Assembly (NCBI GenBank): GCA_900315675.1 | Contig: OMZY01000005.1 | Coordinates: forward strand, 85,248 to 149,247 | Origin: an uncultured Eubacteriales bacterium | Lineage (GTDB): Bacteria; Bacillota; Clostridia; Christensenellales; Aristaeellaceae | Length of the DNA stretch: 64,000 nt | Reading direction: 5' to 3' | Shown: positions 60,304-64,000 of the stretch, piece by piece | Layout: each line of letters starts with the position of its first letter | Position numbering within the stretch: position 1 is the first letter of the stretch | The notes under the pieces: generated by a model | The model's input: the letters and a program-made list of their open reading frames with translations, nothing else | The model's database searches: none | Told to the model about the DNA's origin: nothing | Made by a program: the position numbers and the translations under genes

Positions 60304-61479
60304 ATGGGCAGAATACATCCGATGCATGCTGCTTCATATGATGCAAAAGAGATAATTGATCATTGCGTGTCTGTCCTTATGGAATCGAATCTGTCTGATC
60401 AGTATAAGGATCCAGAGTTTCTGACAAAGTATGCCACGGATCAGTACAATACGATTATGCCTCTGTTTGCATATAATCAGGATGCAATACAGACGGACTG
60501 CGTTTCGGTTGATTTTCCGGATGCGGCTTCGTTGGAAGATGTTCTGAACAAAGGAGGCTCAGCGGAAGGAAAAACTGCCTGTATCAAGGTACAGAAGGTT
60601 AATTTTGATTACTTCTGGGGTGTGAATGTATGGGCGGGTGAACATCTGAATATGCTGTCCAAAGAGGATTTTGAACTCAAAGAAGGGCAGAACGTAACAG
60701 TCAGAGTTCTGAAATATGCGAAGTTTAATTACTCATGGTTTATTACCTATGCTATTGTTCGGGTAGCTGCGAATGGAACAGCAGCTTCAAGGCCTGAGAC
60801 AATACGACATAATAACAGCAGGAAAGAAGGAAATCAGAAAATGGCATCAGAAAATGCGGTGATCTTGGCAAAGATCGTTGGGAAACTGGAGAAATTCAGA
60901 GATCAGCTGGAAGAAGTCCGGGAAAATGAACAGGAAATCTTTGATGAAATGTCAGAAAAGCAGCAGGAATCAAAAAATGGAGAGGCTCTGCAGGAAAAGA
61001 TAGAGAATCTGGATACGGCTTATTCTGATTTGGATGATGCCATCAATGTGCTGGAAGAATATACTGAAGGTGTTTCTTATGATGATGAAGAAGTTGAAAC
61101 ACAGTCCGTGAGTGTTGATACAAGCGGCGTATCATTTGCTGATAAAGCAAAGGAATTGAAGAAAAATATAAGAATCGTAAAAGAAACATTTGATGATTAT
61201 GATATCGAAGTGTTGAATATTGGCTGCAGGGCTTTTTCTGATAAAGATGCTGATGTGGTTGTCCTTGTTGAAATATCAAGAAAGAGCAAGGAAGAAATGG
61301 ATACAAATCTCAATCTGAAAGTCAATTTATATGACAAGGATAAGGAACTGTATCTGACAGGAGAAAAATTTGTTCCATATACTTTTACGGGATTTGATAC
61401 CATAAGTATTGAATGTAAGGATCATAAAAATGCCTTAAAGACAGCATTTACAGGAAAGGTTTATGTATCACAGGCATAA
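60304..61479 (+). CDS. hypothetical protein co-transcribed with sbcCD
   Basis: 391 residues from ATG 60304 (GGAGG, 9 bases). The N-terminal 160 residues (IKVQKVNFDYFWGVNVWAGE, VTVRVLKYAKFNYSWFITYA) look like an OB or beta-rich domain. A spacer and a charged coiled coil follow (KIVGKLEKFRDQLEEVRENE), then a C-terminal beta-rich part (VVVLVEISRKSKEEMDTNL, FVPYTFTGFDTISIECKDHK). An internal ATG near 60841 has its own good ribosome site (GAAGGAAATC), so a shorter second product or a fused pair of genes is possible. No known family recognised; a DNA-repair or defence accessory is inferred from position. Confidence 0.7.
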   Translation: MGRIHPMHAASYDAKEIIDHCVSVLMESNLSDQYKDPEFLTKYATDQYNTIMPLFAYNQDAIQTDCVSVDFPDAASLEDVLNKGGSAEGKTACIKVQKVNFDYFWGVNVWAGEHLNMLSKEDFELKEGQNVTVRVLKYAKFNYSWFITYAIVRVAANGTAASRPETIRHNNSRKEGNQKMASENAVILAKIVGKLEKFRDQLEEVRENEQEIFDEMSEKQQESKNGEALQEKIENLDTAYSDLDDAINVLEEYTEGVSYDDEEVETQSVSVDTSGVSFADKAKELKKNIRIVKETFDDYDIEVLNIGCRAFSDKDADVVVLVEISRKSKEEMDTNLNLKVNLYDKDKELYLTGEKFVPYTFTGFDTISIECKDHKNALKTAFTGKVYVSQA

Positions 61480-61494
61480 TTCCAAAGATTGCCT

Positions 61495-62049
61495 TTATCT
61501 GAGACCAGCAATATAATTCGGATCATCCTGCCAGATCGAAATAGCATTGGCATATTTTGCCATAGCGCCGCGCCAGATTCCGTCCTGGGTCATCTGCGTA
61601 TGGACTGCCTTCACGAGGATTGAGGTTTTTTCGCTCTCACTGTTGGCCGCCCAGTAACGCATGAAGTTCAGTAATCGGGCCACCTGATTGTCGAGCTTCT
61701 GTTCTCCCTCCCGGGTGCTCCAGACCTCGATGCCGTGTTCGATGAACCATTTTACCAGGAAAGGGGTTTCATCCTCTTTTCTGCCCGGCCGGTCGAACAT
61801 GAAAACCAGAAGGACGTCAAACTGCTTCTTTTCGACCATTTCCCGGATTTCGATGATCGCGTCGCGCTTGGCGGCGGACACCTTGTATCCGGAGATGCTT
61901 TTCTCCATGCGCTCTCCAACAAAGACCCAGTCGTCTTTCCGGCTGATGAACTCTTTGCATTCTCGGCGCTGCATGGGGATATCGTCCTGCTTATCGACCT
62001 GTCCCCTCGTCGATACTCTATACAGACACATGACTCGTTTCATCTTCAT
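61495..62049 (-). pseudogene. truncated serine recombinase (resolvase domain only)
   Basis: 184 residues from ATG 62049. The N-terminal catalytic domain of large serine recombinases is intact: catalytic Ser13 in CLYRVSTRGQVDKQDDIPMQ, VLLVFMFDRPGRKEDE (usually FDRLGR) and YWAANSESEKTSILVKAVHT. Family members continue for several hundred residues with DNA-binding and zinc domains. Here the frame ends right after a WRGAMAKY sequence where RGG.APYGY is expected. Interpreted as a deletion or frameshift relic of an integrative element. Confidence 0.75.
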
Positions 62050-62305
62050 CGTTCCCTTCCTGTTCGAAAGCCGTAAGCAGAAGCCGGGCGATTTCCTTCC
62101 GGATTCCCGGATCATGTTCCTTTCGGAAAAACATCTTCACGTGACAGCCGCTCGGTGATGTGTATTCACGGTCGGCCTGTACAGTCGGTAGCGTGCGTAT
62201 TCCGTTTTCAAGGTGCGCTGGCTCATTTGCCAGCAGCATGATCCCTCTGCCCTCCGGGGAAGTCAACTGATTTCTGCTTGCCGCTGTGTTTTCGGACATG
62301 GCCAT
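62018..62305 (-). CDS. small protein upstream of recombinase (TnpW-like)
   Basis: 95 residues from ATG 62305 (GGAGG, 7 bases), overlapping the recombinase gene start by 32 bases. The segment SPSGCHVKMFFRKEHDPGIR with KEIARLLLTAFEQEGNDED recalls the small TnpW-type proteins next to serine recombinases in clostridial integrative elements, though identity is low. It probably belonged to the same element. Confidence 0.5.
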   Translation of the reverse strand: MAMSENTAASRNQLTSPEGRGIMLLANEPAHLENGIRTLPTVQADREYTSPSGCHVKMFFRKEHDPGIRKEIARLLLTAFEQEGNDEDETSHVSV

Positions 62306-62392
62306 GGGCAGCCTCCAATCTGAAGGAAAAGTATCGTCTGCTCCTTCAGTACCCACAGGACAAAAAGGGACGATTTGGCAACCGAATGTGTT

Positions 62393-62433
62393 AGCAATTA
62401 TAAATTGACTTTTACTTAACAATTATAATTGCT
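62393..62433. promoter_or_regulatory. 11-base inverted repeat near element end
   Basis: AGCAATTATAA (62393-62403) and TTATAATTGCT (62423-62433), perfect arms with a 19-base spacer in AT-rich sequence between divergent genes. Could be a regulator site or a mobile-element feature. Confidence 0.5.
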
Positions 62434-62478
62434 GACAAAAACGCTGCATAAATGTTGATTTTCAACAATTACAGAGGA

Positions 62479-62507
62479 TTGACAATAAAACTTGTTAGCT
62501 GTAAAAT
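62479..62507 (+). promoter_or_regulatory. sigma-A promoter for zinc-finger gene
   Basis: TTGACA (62479-62484), 17 bases, TAAAAT (62502-62507). TGTTAGCTGT is repeated on and after the promoter (62493-62502 and 62508-62517), a possible operator. Confidence 0.7.
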
Positions 62508-62578
62508 GTTAGCTGTCAACAGGAGCGTACGGCCTGTTAACAAGCGCTGGCCAGCGATTAGCACCTTTGGAGGACTTT

Positions 62579-63625
62579 ATGGACTCATTTGGACTGTATC
62601 TTATGTTCTTTATGCTTGCCACCCGGGTTATGCCTTCTCCCAACGAGGGGGTCGATTATCCGCTTGGTATGTTATCTTGCCGTATTTTTCAGGGTGAAAC
62701 TTACCGGGATTTGTCTTGCGTCATCAGGAAAAAAGTTTTGATGTACCCTGACAGTGATACCCTGTACAGTGCATCTGCATTAGGTGAAGCGAAGGAATAT
62801 ATTACACAATGCTTTCGGCACGATGAATTCCAACCCGCTTCGCATTTAGGATTAGCATCTTTTATTCGGATAATGAATACGATCAGCTACTATGATCCCG
62901 ATGAGTATCTTTATCAGATTGAATGTGAATTTGAACAAGAAAATGAACTGATGATTCCGGTTTCTGCTGTATTAACTGTTAAAGACTTTCTTAAGCTTTG
63001 TTACGATTTCTATCTGGTCGACTTAGTGAACGGGCATGACGCGTTTGTAGCGCTGGCTTCCATTCAAGCTGGAATGAATGCGGGTGCTGATAATGAAGTG
63101 TGTTCACGTTTTGTGGCGAAAACAAAAGAGCTGCCTGCCGTAGAGATGAAACTGGTTTACGATCCAGAGAAGACGACGTTCAATCCGATTTACCGCGTCA
63201 CCAGCTTTGAGGCATACATGGGCTTGGAATATATGCGGATGCTGGATCAGAATGTAAAGTTCCGACGCTGCCAGAATCCTGCCTGCGGCAAATTCTTTGT
63301 GGCTCAGAGAACGACTGCGAAATACTGTGATTTTCCGTCTCCGCAAAACGAGCAGAAGACCTGTAAGGAGCTCTATCCGCAGATTGTCAGCCGAGAAAAA
63401 ATGACCCGCGACATTCTCCTGAAAAGCATTCGTGGGGCACAGAGCCGACTGTACAATGTACGGAGACGGCATCCGGAACAATATGAGGAAATCAATAAAT
63501 TCCTGGATGAGATTGAAGCCCAGAGAGAATCGATGTCTGAAAAAGTTGTTACCGGTGAATTAACCGTTACTGACTTCAACAGATGGTTGGAGTCGCTGAA
63601 AATCAAGAAAGCGAGGAATAAATAA
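62579..63625 (+). CDS. DUF6076-like protein with CGNR-type zinc finger
   Basis: 348 residues from ATG 62579 (GGAGG, 8 bases). The N-terminal 230 residues are helical and unassigned. Near 225-260 lies a Cys4-type finger, RRCQNPACGKFFVAQRTTAK followed by a CDFP...C block, as in CGNR-like DUF6076 proteins often carried by integrative elements. The C-terminal part is charged and helical (LDEIEAQRESMSEKVVTGEL). Its last base overlaps the next gene's ATG. Likely DNA or RNA binding. Confidence 0.75.
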   Translation: MDSFGLYLMFFMLATRVMPSPNEGVDYPLGMLSCRIFQGETYRDLSCVIRKKVLMYPDSDTLYSASALGEAKEYITQCFRHDEFQPASHLGLASFIRIMNTISYYDPDEYLYQIECEFEQENELMIPVSAVLTVKDFLKLCYDFYLVDLVNGHDAFVALASIQAGMNAGADNEVCSRFVAKTKELPAVEMKLVYDPEKTTFNPIYRVTSFEAYMGLEYMRMLDQNVKFRRCQNPACGKFFVAQRTTAKYCDFPSPQNEQKTCKELYPQIVSREKMTRDILLKSIRGAQSRLYNVRRRHPEQYEEINKFLDEIEAQRESMSEKVVTGELTVTDFNRWLESLKIKKARNK

Positions 63626-63840
63626 TGAATATCTGGAATTTTGCCATGGCGCACCCTTATGCAACAACCTTTATAAGTCTGGCCGTAGCCGCATCTGGAC
63701 TGGGAGTCGGCGTATCCTTTGCAAGGAACAAGACCCCAATTATCGGCAGTTTCTCCCCGTCGCTCAGCCTCAACTTCGGGAAGCAGGAAGAAGCTGCTAC
63801 AGGCCGGAACAACAGCATTATTGAAAAGGAGGAAATGTAA
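63625..63840 (+). CDS. small membrane protein
   Basis: 71 residues with one membrane span (TTFISLAVAASGLGVGVSFA, residues 14-33) and a polar C-terminus (NFGKQEEAATGRNNSIIEKE). The start overlaps the preceding stop by one base (TAATG), so translation is coupled. No family recognised. Confidence 0.65.
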   Translation: MNIWNFAMAHPYATTFISLAVAASGLGVGVSFARNKTPIIGSFSPSLSLNFGKQEEAATGRNNSIIEKEEM

Positions 63841-63841
63841 A

Positions 63842-64000
63842 ATGCTTATACTTGGAATTTTCTGGCCCGGAAGTTGGGTTCAGATTACTACGGGCACGGG
63901 AAAGTATACCTGCCCGATGGAAGAACGGGATGACGATTTCTATTTTCACTTCAAGGGGCAGTGGCATAGTGTTAGCGAATATGCTCCTGAACACCTGAGA
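63842..64000 (+). CDS. unknown protein, 5' part only
   Basis: ATG 63842 lies just after AAAGGAGGAAATG and opens a frame of 53 codons to the right edge, beginning MLILGIFWPGSWVQITTGTG. It continues outside the window. It overlaps nothing and is spaced one base from the previous stop. No domain can be named from this fragment. Confidence 0.65.
   Translation, partial: MLILGIFWPGSWVQITTGTGKYTCPMEERDDDFYFHFKGQWHSVSEYAPEHLR

Noticed and set aside
1-64000. tRNA, rRNA, complete insertion sequences and CRISPR arrays
   Set aside because: None seen by eye on either strand; the only mobile-element traces are the truncated recombinase region at 61495-62305 and repeats.

Overview
The window looks like chromosome from a gut or rumen Clostridia-type member of the Bacillota. 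Shine-Dalgarno sites are strong (AGGAGG-like), promoters are near-consensus TTGACA/TATAAT, GC content is moderate, and there is a complete beta-mannan phosphorolysis locus of the Ruminococcus type. Gene families point the same way: GNAT clusters, sigma factors paired with membrane anti-sigma factors, and short dispersed intergenic repeats. I cannot name a species. All family assignments come from reading motifs; no database search was run.

Layout. 1-9253 (minus strand) reads as one long operon: an ECF-like sigma factor and membrane anti-sigma factor, two small secreted proteins, three tandem copies of a 370-residue secreted protein, two membrane proteins, an ABC ATPase of the lantibiotic-immunity (E-loop) type, and a fourth, divergent copy of the secreted protein running off the left edge. 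9576-16463 holds an NlpC/P60-like secreted protein, a heterodimeric ABC exporter preceded by a leader peptide and attenuator, and a PHB-depolymerase-like esterase. 17583-28785 (minus strand) is the mannan locus: binding protein, two permeases, AGE-family 2-epimerase, LacI regulator, two GH130 phosphorylases, an acetylesterase-like protein and mannose-6-phosphate isomerase. It has a consensus promoter and a palindromic candidate operator at its head.

29035-35216 is a plus-strand run of GNAT acetyltransferases (one fused to a second GNAT and a nitroreductase domain), a Nudix hydrolase, a nucleoside phosphorylase, then a sigma factor, a 61-residue membrane protein and signal peptidase I. 35403-42985 carries a nitroreductase, an ECF-transporter S component beside a larC remnant, a HExxH lipoprotein, a HAD hydrolase, and a third sigma/anti-sigma pair leading into two paralogous solute-binding-like proteins. 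43040-51554 holds smaller regulated units (TetR/hydrolase, a frameshifted DUF402 gene, amidase, M48 protease, XRE regulator unit, M29 aminopeptidase/ArsR unit, GNAT).

51901-64000 looks like an acquired block. It contains an AT-rich gene for a protein of about 1100 residues with RNA-polymerase-alpha-CTD-like and sigma-region-4-like motifs, divergent from sbcD-sbcC and a 391-residue companion. These are followed by a truncated serine recombinase with a small upstream gene, a zinc-finger protein, and small genes cut by the right edge.

The most unusual parts are the sigma-controlled secreted-paralogue/ABC operon with visible footprints of tandem duplication, the leader-peptide attenuator before the ABC exporter, and the sbcCD block with its sigma/alpha-CTD-like partner.
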